This document shows, piece after piece, positions 39,289-48,528 of a stretch of DNA of 54,577 nucleotides. Source of the stretch: Bacteroidaceae bacterium (GTDB lineage Bacteria; Bacteroidota; Bacteroidia; Bacteroidales; Bacteroidaceae); contig JAFXAR010000043.1 in the NCBI GenBank assembly GCA_017516885.1, positions 1 to 54,577 on the forward strand, given 5' to 3'. A model generated the notes under the pieces. It was not told where the DNA came from. It was given only the letters and a program-made list of their open reading frames with translations, and ran no database searches. The stretch's first letter is position 1; each line of letters begins with the position of its first letter. A program made the position numbers and the translations under genes.

Positions 39289-40194
39289 TTACTCTAAATT
39301 CTGCCTTCCGGTTTGCTTTACCTCGTCAATTACCTTTATGAGGTACTGCCCATACTGGTTCTTGAGCATTGGCTGCGCGAGTTCGCGCATGCGCTCCTCT
39401 GAAATCCAGCCTTGTCTGTATGCTATGCCCTCAAGGCATGCAACCTTCAGCCCCTGACGCTTTTCAAGCACCTCAATGTATGTGGAAGCCTCAGAGAGCG
39501 AATCGTGTGTGCCGGTGTCAAGCCATGCAAATCCGCGGCCCAGTGTCTGTATCCTCAGCTCGCCATCAGCAAGGAACTCTTGGTTCACGGTTGTTATTTC
39601 ATATTCACCGCGTGCCGATGGCTTAATGCTGCGGGCAACATTGACTACCTTGTTGGGGTAGAAGTAAAGTCCCACAACGGCATAGTTCGATTTTGGTTTT
39701 TCGGGTTTCTCTTCAATTGAGAGGCAATTGCCATCCTTGTCAAATTCGGCTACTCCGTAGCGTTCGGGGTCGTTTACCCAGTATCCGAATATTGTTGCAT
39801 TCTTATCCTCTTCGGCAGTTCGCACAGCCTCTCTTAGCATTGCAGTGAAGCCGGCTCCGTGGAATATGTTGTCGCCAAGCACAAGGCAAACGCTGTCATT
39901 GCCAATAAAGTCGGCGCCAATTGTGAATGCCTGTGCAAGACCGTCGGGCGATGGTTGTTCGGCATACTGGAAATTCACGCCGTAGTCGCTGCCGTCGCCA
40001 AGCAGACGCTTGAACCCCGGAAGGTCGTGCGGGGTGGATATAATTAGAATGTCGCGGATTCCTGCAAGCATAAGTACCGAAATGGGGTAGTATACCATTG
40101 GCTTGTCATATATTGGCATCAGCTGCTTTGAGATACCTTTTGTAATGGGATAGAGGCGTGTGCCGCTGCCTCCCGCAAGAACTATTCCTTTCAT
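39289..40194 (-). CDS. rfbA: glucose-1-phosphate thymidylyltransferase
   Basis: 301 residues. [25 protein letters not shown] at the N-terminus (nucleotide-binding GGxGTRL), [18 protein letters not shown] and [10 protein letters not shown] are standard. First step of dTDP-rhamnose synthesis. Upstream lie a stem-loop (40273-40307) and an inverted copy of the 84-bp hairpin repeat, which faces this gene with a TATATTTGC box. Confidence 0.96.
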   Translation of the reverse strand: MKGIVLAGGSGTRLYPITKGISKQLMPIYDKPMVYYPISVLMLAGIRDILIISTPHDLPGFKRLLGDGSDYGVNFQYAEQPSPDGLAQAFTIGADFIGNDSVCLVLGDNIFHGAGFTAMLREAVRTAEEDKNATIFGYWVNDPERYGVAEFDKDGNCLSIEEKPEKPKSNYAVVGLYFYPNKVVNVARSIKPSARGEYEITTVNQEFLADGELRIQTLGRGFAWLDTGTHDSLSEASTYIEVLEKRQGLKVACLEGIAYRQGWISEERMRELAQPMLKNQYGQYLIKVIDEVKQTGRQNLE

Positions 40195-40272
40195 GGTGTT
40201 TTCCTGTTATATATTCTTCAATGTTGTTTTGCTGTCTGTTACCCGATTACATATGCCTTAATATTTCAGGTT

Positions 40273-40307
40273 GTCGGCCAAGGGACAGAACCCTCTGGGC
40301 TGGCGAC
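40273..40307 (-). other. GC-rich stem-loop in the rfbA leader
   Basis: GTCGGCCA and AGGG pair with CCCT and TGGC-GAC around ACAGAA, with one 5-nt internal bulge. It lies 80-110 nt before the rfbA start and stands out from AT-rich surroundings. No riboswitch class recognised. Confidence 0.35.
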
Positions 40308-40330
40308 TGCTTTTCCTTTATCCTTGCGTT

Positions 40331-40434
40331 TTCGCGCGTAGCGCAAATATAGTAACAAACGAGCGAGAAACATGAAGCTGCTTCAATGTTTTTCACAGCG
40401 AGTGCAGGCTATATTCGCGGTTTACCGCAAATAT
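40331..40434 (-). repeat. 84-bp-type hairpin repeat, reverse orientation, upstream of rfbA
   Basis: Read on the minus strand: TATATTTGCGG at 40434, GCACTCGCTG, arms AAACATTGAAGC and GCTTCATGTTT around a single A, CTCGCTCGTTTGTT, and TATATTTGCGC at 40352. The distance between the boxes is 82 bp. It is oriented toward rfbA, as the other copies point to atpD and ligA. Confidence 0.8.
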
Positions 40435-40490
40435 ACAAAGAAAAACAAGTGAATAAGCAAAAATTGTTCAATAATTACACTTTACACTCA

Positions 40491-41630
40491 TCAGTTGCGT
40501 CTGATTCTTATCTGTATTGCATTTTCTATCGGAGTGTCGTTGACAATTACAAGATAGCCGCCGCCGCCCGCTCCGGTAATCTTGTAGCCCTTGACTTTGT
40601 CCTTGTATTCGTCAATGGCTTTCTGCACATGCGGAGAAATCATGTTGGGAAACATTGCTGTTTGTGCATTAAACGATGCTGTACAGGCCTTGCCCCAAGC
40701 ATTGACATCCATTGCATTGATGGCTTTCCAGCATTCGTCTGCCGCAATGGAGAGGGCGCGCGCTCCTGCCTCGTCAATATGAGTTTCAGCAAGGACGTCG
40801 TAATCCTCGCTGCGTGGTGCAAGATGGATAAGCCACAGATTATTTTCAATAAAATCAAGTATAGCGCTATCCTTGACGGTTTCAATGCTTTCGGGCCAGT
40901 AGCCGCCATCATAGTTCAGGCGGTTGAGGCATGGCATTACAATGCCTATGGCATCCTGTGAACCGCTGATGTATGAGCTTCCGGGAGGGTTTTCATAGCG
41001 GAACACCATTTTGGCAAGCGTTTCGCGGTCGCCTTCGGGAATATCTACATGCCACATTTCTATAGCTGCCTTGCGCGATGATGTGCTCATGCCGCCACGA
41101 TTATTGAAGTCGTAGTCGGGTTCAATGCTTATTGTCAGCACCGGTCCCGGATAATGCTTGCTTACATAGGGCTGGTCAAGCCATCCGCCAGCGAGGTCAA
41201 TGCGGTAGGGGATATTGCACTCCTGGCGCAGCGCAGTGGTGGAGCGTGTGGGAAGTCCGGCTTCGGGGATGCGGGTGCTTACAACAAGCTCTATGCCATT
41301 CTCTTCGCAAAAGCGCTTCTTGCCCGGGGTGTAGCCGTCGCTGTTTACAAAGAATATATCTGGTTTAAGACGCTTTACATCCTCCTCAAAGTCAAGGATT
41401 CCGCTACCGCTATTGATAAATGCATCCTTTACATATCGTATGGCCTTTACCATGTAGAGGCGCTCGCGCTCGGTGTTGATTGTCTTGCGGTCCTTCAGCT
41501 CGCGGATTGTGGCATCGGAACCAATGCCTACATAGAGGTCGCCATAAGTGGCCGCTTCCTTGAAAAATGCTACATGTCCAGAATGGAGCATGTCGTAACA
41601 ACCTGATACAAAAACCTTTTTGTTGCTCAT
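40491..41630 (-). CDS. bifunctional cytidylyltransferase-like / GHMP sugar kinase
   Basis: 379 residues. Residues 1-130: a nucleotidyltransferase of the RfaE-C/TagD fold with CYDMLHSGH (HxGH at 16-19) and the RTINTERERLYMV-type second motif. Residues 138-379: a GHMP kinase with RIDLAGGW at 143-150, GGMSTSSRKAA as the phosphate loop, and TGAGGGG at about 352-358. One chain could phosphorylate a sugar and then activate it with a nucleotide. HldE joins the same kind of transferase to a PfkB kinase, and Fkp joins other families in another order, so this pairing is distinct. The sugar is unknown (heptose or fucose are guesses). Next to ugd and rfbA, so it belongs to surface-glycan precursor supply. 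Confidence 0.8.
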   Translation of the reverse strand: MSNKKVFVSGCYDMLHSGHVAFFKEAATYGDLYVGIGSDATIRELKDRKTINTERERLYMVKAIRYVKDAFINSGSGILDFEEDVKRLKPDIFFVNSDGYTPGKKRFCEENGIELVVSTRIPEAGLPTRSTTALRQECNIPYRIDLAGGWLDQPYVSKHYPGPVLTISIEPDYDFNNRGGMSTSSRKAAIEMWHVDIPEGDRETLAKMVFRYENPPGSSYISGSQDAIGIVMPCLNRLNYDGGYWPESIETVKDSAILDFIENNLWLIHLAPRSEDYDVLAETHIDEAGARALSIAADECWKAINAMDVNAWGKACTASFNAQTAMFPNMISPHVQKAIDEYKDKVKGYKITGAGGGGYLVIVNDTPIENAIQIRIRRN

Positions 41631-41732
41631 AAGATTGTTCTGTATAATGTTTTGCTATTTTAACTTGTAACTTGAAATTTGCGCCTGTATATATATGCTA
41701 TACTCAACTTGTCAATATGAAATTAACAGCCC

Positions 41733-43064
41733 TTAGTCTCTGCGGAAAATATCGCGCGTATAAACCTTCTCTTTTGCATCGTCAAGGCAAGTGTCATAGC
41801 GGTTGGCTATGATTGCCTGTGAGAGGCGCTTGAATTCGGCCAGGTCGTTAACTACACGGCTGCCGAAGAATGTAGAGCCATCTTCAAGTGCCGGTTCGTA
41901 TATTATGACTTCAGCTCCTTTGGCCTTAATGCGCTTCATGACGCCCTGAATTGACGACTGGCGGAAGTTATCGCTGTTGCTTTTCATTGTGAGGCGGTAA
42001 ACGCCAATTGTCGGGAGTTGAGAGTTGAAAGTTGAGAGTTGAGAGTTGTATTGGTTGTTCTCGCTATATCCGTACCAGCCTGCCATGCGCAGCACTTGGT
42101 CGGCAATGAAGTCCTTGCGGGTGCGGTTGCTCTCTACAATGGCGCTCATCATATTCTGCGGCACTTCCTGATAGTTGGCGAGCAGCTGCTTGGTGTCTTT
42201 TGGCAGACAGTAGCCTCCGTATCCGAATGAGGGGTTGTTGTAGTGGTCGCCAATGCGAGGGTCAAGCCCTACGCCCTGGATTATGGCTGCTGAATCAAGC
42301 CCCTTAACTTCGGCGTATGTGTCAAGTTCGTTGAAGTAGCTCACGCGCAGGGCAAGGTAGGTGTTTGCAAAAAGCTTCACTGCTTCGGCCTCCTTTAATC
42401 CCATGAAAAGGGTGGGGATGTCCTGCTTTATCGCTCCCTGCTGCAGCAGTTCTGCAAATTTGTGTGCAGCTTCCTCAAGATGGTTGCCGGCAATGGCCTT
42501 TATTGCTTCGTTTTCCTCGCTGAATTTCTCTATCATTTTTGGATAGCCAACGATGATGCGGCTGGGGTAGAGGTTGTCATAAAGCGCCTTGCTCTCGCGA
42601 AGGAATTCGGGCGAGAACAGCAAGCGGAATTTGCGTGTAGTGTCCCATCCTCTTTCCTTGAATATTTTTGCATATTTTACATACAGGCTGCGGCAGTATC
42701 CAACCGGGATAGTGCTCTTGATAATCATTGTAGCCTCGGGGTTTACCTCAAGAACAAGGTCAATGACATCCTCTATGTGGTGGGTGTCAAAGAAGTTCAG
42801 CTGAGGGTCGTAATTTGTGGGGGCGGCTATCACTATGAACTCCGCATCGCGGTAGGCGCTTGCGCCGTCAAGGGTTGCCGTCAGGTTCAGCTCCTTCTCG
42901 GCAAGGTATTTCTCAATGTAGTCGTCCTGAATAGGGGAGATGCGCCGGTTGATTTTCTCCACCTTCTCAGGGATTACGTCTACTGCTACAACTTCGTTGT
43001 GCTGTGCCAGCAAGGTGGCAATGCTCAGGCCTACATATCCTGTTCCTGCTACTGCTATTTTCAT
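41733..43064 (-). CDS. ugd: UDP-glucose 6-dehydrogenase (nucleotide-sugar dehydrogenase)
   Basis: 443 residues, longer than the common 390. NAD fold [35 protein letters not shown], and the catalytic cysteine in [11 protein letters not shown] (about residue 286). C-terminal domain with [12 protein letters not shown]. Residues about 339-350 ([11 protein letters not shown]) come from a heptamer array at 42015-42049 and are not expected in the family; they sit in the linker between domain halves. It makes UDP-glucuronate for surface glycans. It lies 102 nt before the fusion gene on the same strand. Confidence 0.93.
   Translation of the reverse strand: MKIAVAGTGYVGLSIATLLAQHNEVVAVDVIPEKVEKINRRISPIQDDYIEKYLAEKELNLTATLDGASAYRDAEFIVIAAPTNYDPQLNFFDTHHIEDVIDLVLEVNPEATMIIKSTIPVGYCRSLYVKYAKIFKERGWDTTRKFRLLFSPEFLRESKALYDNLYPSRIIVGYPKMIEKFSEENEAIKAIAGNHLEEAAHKFAELLQQGAIKQDIPTLFMGLKEAEAVKLFANTYLALRVSYFNELDTYAEVKGLDSAAIIQGVGLDPRIGDHYNNPSFGYGGYCLPKDTKQLLANYQEVPQNMMSAIVESNRTRKDFIADQVLRMAGWYGYSENNQYNSQLSTFNSQLPTIGVYRLTMKSNSDNFRQSSIQGVMKRIKAKGAEVIIYEPALEDGSTFFGSRVVNDLAEFKRLSQAIIANRYDTCLDDAKEKVYTRDIFRRD
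42015..42049 (-). repeat. heptamer array, five units, inside ugd
   Basis: Plus-strand units GAGTTGA, GAGTTGA, AAGTTGA, GAGTTGA, GAGTTGT at 42015, 42022, 42029, 42036 and 42043. The middle unit is the variant, as in the array at 34473. The tract is read in frame. Gain or loss of a single 7-bp unit would shift the frame of ugd. Confidence 0.85.
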
Positions 43065-43135
43065 AACTTGTAATGTTTGAATACGGCTATTATTTTACTA
43101 ATTTAAAAAGCATCAGATTTTTCTTCAGGGAGGTT

Positions 43136-45337
43136 CTATTTGAGGTTCGCCTTGAAGAAGTCTGATATTCTTTCAAAAAGATGATAGCGGGTGTTGCGGC
43201 CATGATAGATGCTGTGGTTGCTGTCGGGATACAGCGCAGTCTCAAACTTCTTGCCGTTCTGCGTGAGTGCATGAATGTAGCGTATCATGTTACGAAGATG
43301 CACATTGTCGTCGGCAGTTCCGTGCACAAGCAGCAAATGACCGCTCAGCTTGCCGGCCAGGTGAATGGCCGAACCATTGTCATAGCCCTCTCTGTTCTCC
43401 TTTGGAGTGCGCATGTAGCGTTCTGTGTAAACCGTGTCGTAGAAACGCCAGTCTGTTGGCGCTGCAACAGCCACTCCGGCCTTGAACACCGGTTCGCAGC
43501 TCATTGACATGAGCGTGTTGTAGCCGCCGAAACTCCAGCCCCAAATGCCTATGTTATTTTTGTCAACATAAGGCAATGTTCCCAAATACTTGGCTGCCTC
43601 TACCTGGTCAGCAGACTCGTACTGTCCAATCTTCAGGTATGTGCATTTGCCGAATTTTGTACCGCGTCCGCCTGTACCGCGTCCGTCAACGCACACCATG
43701 ATGAAACCTTGGCTTGCCATGTAGCTCTCGAACATTGCGTTGCCGTAGTTGCCAACATACCAGCTGTCATGCACCTGCTGCGAATATGGACCGCTGTACT
43801 GGAACATTATCACCGGGTACTTTTTGTTGACATCAAAGTCGTGAGGCTTTACCATCCAGCCATTAAGCTCAATGTTGTCACTGGTTGTAAATGTAAAGAA
43901 CTCTTTTGCCGGCATATCAAATTCAGCAAGACGCTCAATGAGTTTCTCATTTGTAATAAGTGTTTTAAGCACCTTTCCGCTGTTGTCGTTTGCTGTTACC
44001 TGCGGAGGGGTATTCATGCTTGAATATGTATTTATAAAATACTTCATGCCGTTGCTGAAGACTGCCGAGTTTGTACCTTCGTTCTTGCTCAGCTTGCTCT
44101 TTTTCCCTTTTGCGCTTATTTTGTATATGCTTTCACGCAGGGGGCTGCCTTCATTGCTTGAATAGTAGAATTCGTTCTTTTTCCTATTCCAGCCGTAGAA
44201 CTTCTTTACCTCATACTCACCCGATGTTATCGGCTGGACAAGCTCGCCTGAAAGGGTGTATAAATAGAGATGGTTGTAACCGCTGCGCTCGCTCTGGAAT
44301 ACAAAGTGCTTGTCAAGGAACTCAATGCCTGCGTATGTCTGCTCATTAAGATAGGTGTCGCTCTCCTCGCGCATAATAGTCTTGCTTGTTCCTGAGAGAG
44401 GGTTTACAGCCTGTATCTCAAGCACGCTCTGGTGGCGGTTCAATGTCAGTACAGCGAGCACCGATGGGTCATTTGTGAACTTAATGCGTGGAATATATCC
44501 CTCTTGTGGTATTGTAACGTCGAGCTGGCGTGTAACCTTGCTCTTTATCTCATACGAGTGTACTGAAACCTTTGCGTTCTGTGCGCCGGCAACAGGATAT
44601 TTAAAACTGTAGGGGTCACAGAAGTCGTCATATTCACGGTTCTTGTTGTCTGAGGGCAGATACATTGGCATATCGTACATCATAACCTCGCTCTCGTCGT
44701 ACTTTATGTAGGCTATCACCTTGCTGTCAGCGCTAAAGTCATAAGAGCAGTCATTGGCAAATTCCTCTTCATTTACCCAGTCGGGGATTCCATTTATTAT
44801 TTTGCGGAATTCTCCGTCTTTGGTTACCTGCGACTCGCTGTTGCCGAACAGGAGCTTTACGAGGAAAATGTTGTTGTCGCGCACGAATGCAATCATTGTA
44901 CCATCGGGCGAGAATTTGGGAACCTGCTGTGCTCCGTTTTCTGAAAGCGGGGTACATCTGTTGTTCTTGCGGTTGAAGATATAGTGCTCCGCTGTGAATG
45001 AGTGTCTGTAGATTCCCCTTGTAGAGGTCTGCAACAGAATCATCGACTCATCGGGCGAGAACTTGTAACCGTCGATATACTTCTTACCGAAGTCCCTTGC
45101 TGTGTCCACGTTGAATAATGTATCTACAATCTCGCCGTTCTTGAACGAACCTTTCAGAATCATTCTGCGGTCATTGCTCATGCGGGCGAAATGCTCGCCG
45201 TCGGCCATTGGCTTTATTGCTGCATAGGTCTCAGGCCAATAACCTCCGTGAATGACATCCTTGAGAGTCAAGCCTTTGCCGGCCATTGATGGCACAGCAA
45301 AAAGCATTACTGCTAAAAACGAAAACAGGTTTTTCAT
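43136..45337 (-). CDS. dipeptidyl peptidase IV, S9 family
   Basis: 733 residues with a signal peptide (MKNLFSFLAVMLFAVPSMAG). N-terminal beta-propeller (residues about 40-480) and C-terminal alpha/beta hydrolase with nucleophile Ser602 in WGWSFGGY, Asp676 in HGTADDNVH and His708 in DSNHSIYHG, spaced as in mammalian DPP IV. The propeller carries the NEEEFANDCSYDFS region with the glutamates that bind the substrate N-terminus. It removes X-Pro/X-Ala dipeptides in the periplasm. Confidence 0.95.
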   Translation of the reverse strand: MKNLFSFLAVMLFAVPSMAGKGLTLKDVIHGGYWPETYAAIKPMADGEHFARMSNDRRMILKGSFKNGEIVDTLFNVDTARDFGKKYIDGYKFSPDESMILLQTSTRGIYRHSFTAEHYIFNRKNNRCTPLSENGAQQVPKFSPDGTMIAFVRDNNIFLVKLLFGNSESQVTKDGEFRKIINGIPDWVNEEEFANDCSYDFSADSKVIAYIKYDESEVMMYDMPMYLPSDNKNREYDDFCDPYSFKYPVAGAQNAKVSVHSYEIKSKVTRQLDVTIPQEGYIPRIKFTNDPSVLAVLTLNRHQSVLEIQAVNPLSGTSKTIMREESDTYLNEQTYAGIEFLDKHFVFQSERSGYNHLYLYTLSGELVQPITSGEYEVKKFYGWNRKKNEFYYSSNEGSPLRESIYKISAKGKKSKLSKNEGTNSAVFSNGMKYFINTYSSMNTPPQVTANDNSGKVLKTLITNEKLIERLAEFDMPAKEFFTFTTSDNIELNGWMVKPHDFDVNKKYPVIMFQYSGPYSQQVHDSWYVGNYGNAMFESYMASQGFIMVCVDGRGTGGRGTKFGKCTYLKIGQYESADQVEAAKYLGTLPYVDKNNIGIWGWSFGGYNTLMSMSCEPVFKAGVAVAAPTDWRFYDTVYTERYMRTPKENREGYDNGSAIHLAGKLSGHLLLVHGTADDNVHLRNMIRYIHALTQNGKKFETALYPDSNHSIYHGRNTRYHLFERISDFFKANLK

Positions 45338-45424
45338 AATGGTTGATTTTATTGTTTTATTAAATTTTTGTCTGTGAATTATTTAATCTATTTTATTTAA
45401 AGTAGTTTGCAGCAATGTAAGCGC

Positions 45425-45940
45425 TTATTCCCTATACCAGGATGCATACATTATATAATCCTTTGCTATGCGTTCGACAATATCCTTCTGCTGCTCCGTG
45501 CTTACCTCCTTGATTTTCCTTGCCGGAACGCCGGCGTATATCCACCCGCCTTCAACATGCATTCCTGAGGTCACAAGTGCATTTGCCGCAACAATTGCGC
45601 CGCTTTCCACAACAGCATTGTCAAGTATTGTAGCTCCCATGCCTATCAGGCTGTTGCTCTTTATTTCCGCACCATGTATGGTGGCATTATGGCCTATTGA
45701 GACATTGTCGCCTATTTTGGTTACGGAACGCTGGTACAGAGTATGTATTACAGCGCCATCCTGTATGTTCACATTGTTGCCAACTGTTATTGTATTAACA
45801 TCGCCACGAAGTACTGCGCCAAACCACACGGAACAGTTATTGCCAATTGTGACATCTCCAATGACAGCGGCATTGTCGGCTAAATAGCAGTTCTCTCCAA
45901 TAATTGGCTTCTGTCCTCTTACTTCCTTTATTATCGCCAT
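45425..45940 (-). CDS. gamma carbonic anhydrase family protein
   Basis: 171 residues, left-handed beta-helix. Hexapeptide repeats (IGDVTIGNNCSVWFGAVLRGD) and the metal histidines in VIHTL and IGHNATIHG are present. Proteins of this group are often called YrdA/PaaY-like; carbonic anhydrase activity is not certain. Its start lies 5 nt after the helicase stop, so it ends the lon-tgt-lpt-helicase operon. Confidence 0.92.
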   Translation of the reverse strand: MAIIKEVRGQKPIIGENCYLADNAAVIGDVTIGNNCSVWFGAVLRGDVNTITVGNNVNIQDGAVIHTLYQRSVTKIGDNVSIGHNATIHGAEIKSNSLIGMGATILDNAVVESGAIVAANALVTSGMHVEGGWIYAGVPARKIKEVSTEQQKDIVERIAKDYIMYASWYRE

Positions 45941-45945
45941 GATTG

Positions 45946-47379
45946 TCAGTCTGTTTTGTCGTTTTGGTTAAAGTTCTTCCTCGGGCGGCGGTAACGGCGG
46001 TTATTGCGCTTTTTTCTGCCGTTGGCATCTGACTGCTGCGCGCCTTCACCTGCTGCCGCTTCGTTTTTCCCTGCCTCAAATCCGGTCTTAGGGCTTGGCA
46101 TTTCTTTAACCTCCTTATTTCTTCTGTTTGCACCGCTGCGGCGTTTGCTGCCGCCTTTTGAACTGTTCCTTGAGGAATTTCTGCCTTTCGCGCTCTTTTT
46201 GCCTTTAACTGACGCCTTGTGCTTTTCGGGGGCATATTCAGGCGCAGAGCCTAAAGCTGCAGGAATATCCATTTTTGCAACATCCTGCTCAATAAAGTCC
46301 TCAATGCGCTTGAAAAACTCCTGATCCTCCTCCGAGACAAAGGTTATTGCTCGTCCCTTGCTTCCGGCGCGTGCTGTACGGCCTATTCTGTGTATATAGT
46401 CGTCACAGTCGCGGGGCACGTCGTAGTTGATTACAATTCTAATGTCGTCAATGTCAATTCCGCGCGCAAGAATATCTGTTGCAACAATCATGTCAATCTT
46501 GCGGCTTTTGTACTGGAACATTATTTCATCACGCTCGCTCTGGCTCAGGTCACTGTGCATTTCCCCAACATTGAACCCGCGCCTTTTTAGCGCAATGGCA
46601 ATCTCCTTAACCTTGCTTTTGCGTGATGCGAAGAGTATAACCCTCTCGCTGCTTTCGCTTTCAAATATGTGGCTGACAATGCCCATTTTCTGCGCTTCGT
46701 GGCACACGAAAGCTTGCTGTGTTATGCCCTCGGCCGGTTTTGCAAGAGCAAGGGTTATCTGTACTGGATTGTTCAGGATTTCCTTTGCCAAACGGCGTAT
46801 CTCTTCGGGCATGGTTGCCGAGAAGAGCATTGTCTGCCTCTCTTTCGGCAATTGCTTGGCAATGGTCATGATGTCGTTGTAGAAGCCCATGTCGAGCATT
46901 CTGTCGGCCTCGTCAAGTATAAAGAAGGATACTTTTGAGAGGTCTATGTTACCCAAGTTTATATGGCTAATCAGTCTTCCGGGGGTAGCTACAATTATAT
47001 CAGCTCCTTTAGCCATGCCACGGAGCTCCTGTTCATACCTCTGCCCGTCATTGCCGCCATACACGGCAACGCTTGACACCTGCATAAAGTAGGTAAACCC
47101 TTCGAGCTGGCGGTCAATTTGCTGCGCCAGTTCACGCGTAGGCGCCATGATTATGCAGTTTATTGCATCCTCGGGGTATCCTCCCCTGCAAAGTTTGTTG
47201 AGCACCGGAAGCAAATAGGCTGCGGTTTTTCCTGTGCCCGTCTGCGCAACGCCTATAAGGTCGTGGCCATCCATAAGCGGCCGCAACGTCTGTTCCTGGA
47301 TTGGGGTGCACTTCTCAAAGCGCATGGCGTCCAGTGCATCAAGAACTTCATCTTCAAAATCAAATTCGTCAAAATACAT
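45946..47379 (-). CDS. DEAD-box RNA helicase
   Basis: 477 residues. Q motif (FEKCTPIQEQTLRPL), motif I AQTGTGKTAAY, DEAD in ILDEADRMLDMGF, SAT (FSATMPEEI), ARGIDI and HRIGRTAR. The last 100 residues are a Lys/Arg/Ser-rich disordered tail (KGKKSAKGRNSSRNSSKGG) as in CsdA/RhlE-type helicases. RNA remodelling, probably ribosome assembly or cold response. The gap to lptF/G is 11 nt. Confidence 0.95.
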   Translation of the reverse strand: MYFDEFDFEDEVLDALDAMRFEKCTPIQEQTLRPLMDGHDLIGVAQTGTGKTAAYLLPVLNKLCRGGYPEDAINCIIMAPTRELAQQIDRQLEGFTYFMQVSSVAVYGGNDGQRYEQELRGMAKGADIIVATPGRLISHINLGNIDLSKVSFFILDEADRMLDMGFYNDIMTIAKQLPKERQTMLFSATMPEEIRRLAKEILNNPVQITLALAKPAEGITQQAFVCHEAQKMGIVSHIFESESSERVILFASRKSKVKEIAIALKRRGFNVGEMHSDLSQSERDEIMFQYKSRKIDMIVATDILARGIDIDDIRIVINYDVPRDCDDYIHRIGRTARAGSKGRAITFVSEEDQEFFKRIEDFIEQDVAKMDIPAALGSAPEYAPEKHKASVKGKKSAKGRNSSRNSSKGGSKRRSGANRRNKEVKEMPSPKTGFEAGKNEAAAGEGAQQSDANGRKKRNNRRYRRPRKNFNQNDKTD

Positions 47380-47390
47380 TTTATCTTAGT

Positions 47391-48494
47391 TTATCGTGGC
47401 GCTTTGCGGTAGAGGTATACCGCAATGAGCGCATAAAGAATATTCGGTATCCACACTGCAAGAATCACCGGCATCTGTTCGGCAAAGGCCGACGATACTG
47501 TCTGCAGCATAATGTAGGAGAAACTGAGCGCAAGACCCACTGCGAGAGATATGCCCATTCCTCCCTTTTTCTTTCTCGATGACAATGACGCACCTATTAT
47601 TGTAAGGATGAATGCGGCAAATGACATTGCAATGCGCTTGTGGTATTCAACTTCAAAAGTCTTTATCTTGCTCATTCCTCTTGCTTTCTGTTTTTCTATA
47701 TATTTGCTCAGCTGGGGCGAAGTCATTGTCTCCTGTTCGCCTTCAGAGATTAGGAAATCGGTGGGTTCGAGCGAGATAAGCGTATCAAGCGGTTCACGGT
47801 TGCTTGAGCGCAGAGTTCCTTCCCCCTCGCCCAGTTTCCATATTGTCCAGCGGCGGGCAGTCCATGTTCCCGGCCGGTCGGGATTGTATTTCACATTGTT
47901 GGCTGTCAGGCGCGACACGAGCTTCTTGCCCTCAAAACTGTCAAGAGAGAAGCGCCAGCCCATGTTGTTCCGGCTCTCGTAGCGCTCTATGAAGGCTATT
48001 GTGTTTTCATCAATCTTTACCTGGACATTGTTGGCCGATTCAACCTTCTTCTTCTTGTTGTACTGCTGTTCAAAAGCCAGACGGGTGCTGTTGCCTTGGG
48101 GTATTATGTAGGCGCTTAGCGTAAAGGTCATCAAGGCTATTATTCCGGCCGAAATCATGTAAGGCTTCATCAGTCTTCCAAAACTTACTCCCGAAGCGAA
48201 CATTGCAATAATCTCGGAGTTGTCGGCCAGCTTTGAGGTGAAGTATATTACTGAAATAAACACGAACAGGGCACTGAACGTGTTGGCATAGTAGGGCGCA
48301 AGGTTGAGATAATAGTCAAATATAATCTCATTGGTTGTTGCATTTGAAGTAGCGAACTTGTCAATCTTCTCGTTGTAGTCAAACACAACGATAATCACAA
48401 TAATCAGCGCCAGCGAGAAGAAGTATGTCCCGAGGAACTTTTTGATTATGTACCAATCGAGTTTGTTTATCTTTAAGTAGTTAAGCCATTTCAT
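47391..48494 (-). CDS. LptF/LptG family permease
   Basis: 367 residues, six membrane helices arranged 3+3 around a periplasmic beta-jellyroll (residues about 140-270), the YjgP/YjgQ layout. It forms the inner-membrane part of the lipopolysaccharide transporter with LptB. Bacteroidota often keep the two partners far apart; whether this is LptF or LptG is not decidable here. It starts 34 nt after tgt. Confidence 0.9.
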   Translation of the reverse strand: MKWLNYLKINKLDWYIIKKFLGTYFFSLALIIVIIVVFDYNEKIDKFATSNATTNEIIFDYYLNLAPYYANTFSALFVFISVIYFTSKLADNSEIIAMFASGVSFGRLMKPYMISAGIIALMTFTLSAYIIPQGNSTRLAFEQQYNKKKKVESANNVQVKIDENTIAFIERYESRNNMGWRFSLDSFEGKKLVSRLTANNVKYNPDRPGTWTARRWTIWKLGEGEGTLRSSNREPLDTLISLEPTDFLISEGEQETMTSPQLSKYIEKQKARGMSKIKTFEVEYHKRIAMSFAAFILTIIGASLSSRKKKGGMGISLAVGLALSFSYIMLQTVSSAFAEQMPVILAVWIPNILYALIAVYLYRKAPR

Positions 48495-48528
48495 CTTTAT
48501 TTCCCTGTTTTGTGTTCATCACATGGTG

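Noticed and set aside
42462-43073. 203-residue plus-strand frame within ugd
   Set aside because: Antisense shadow; the ugd motifs on the other strand are complete.
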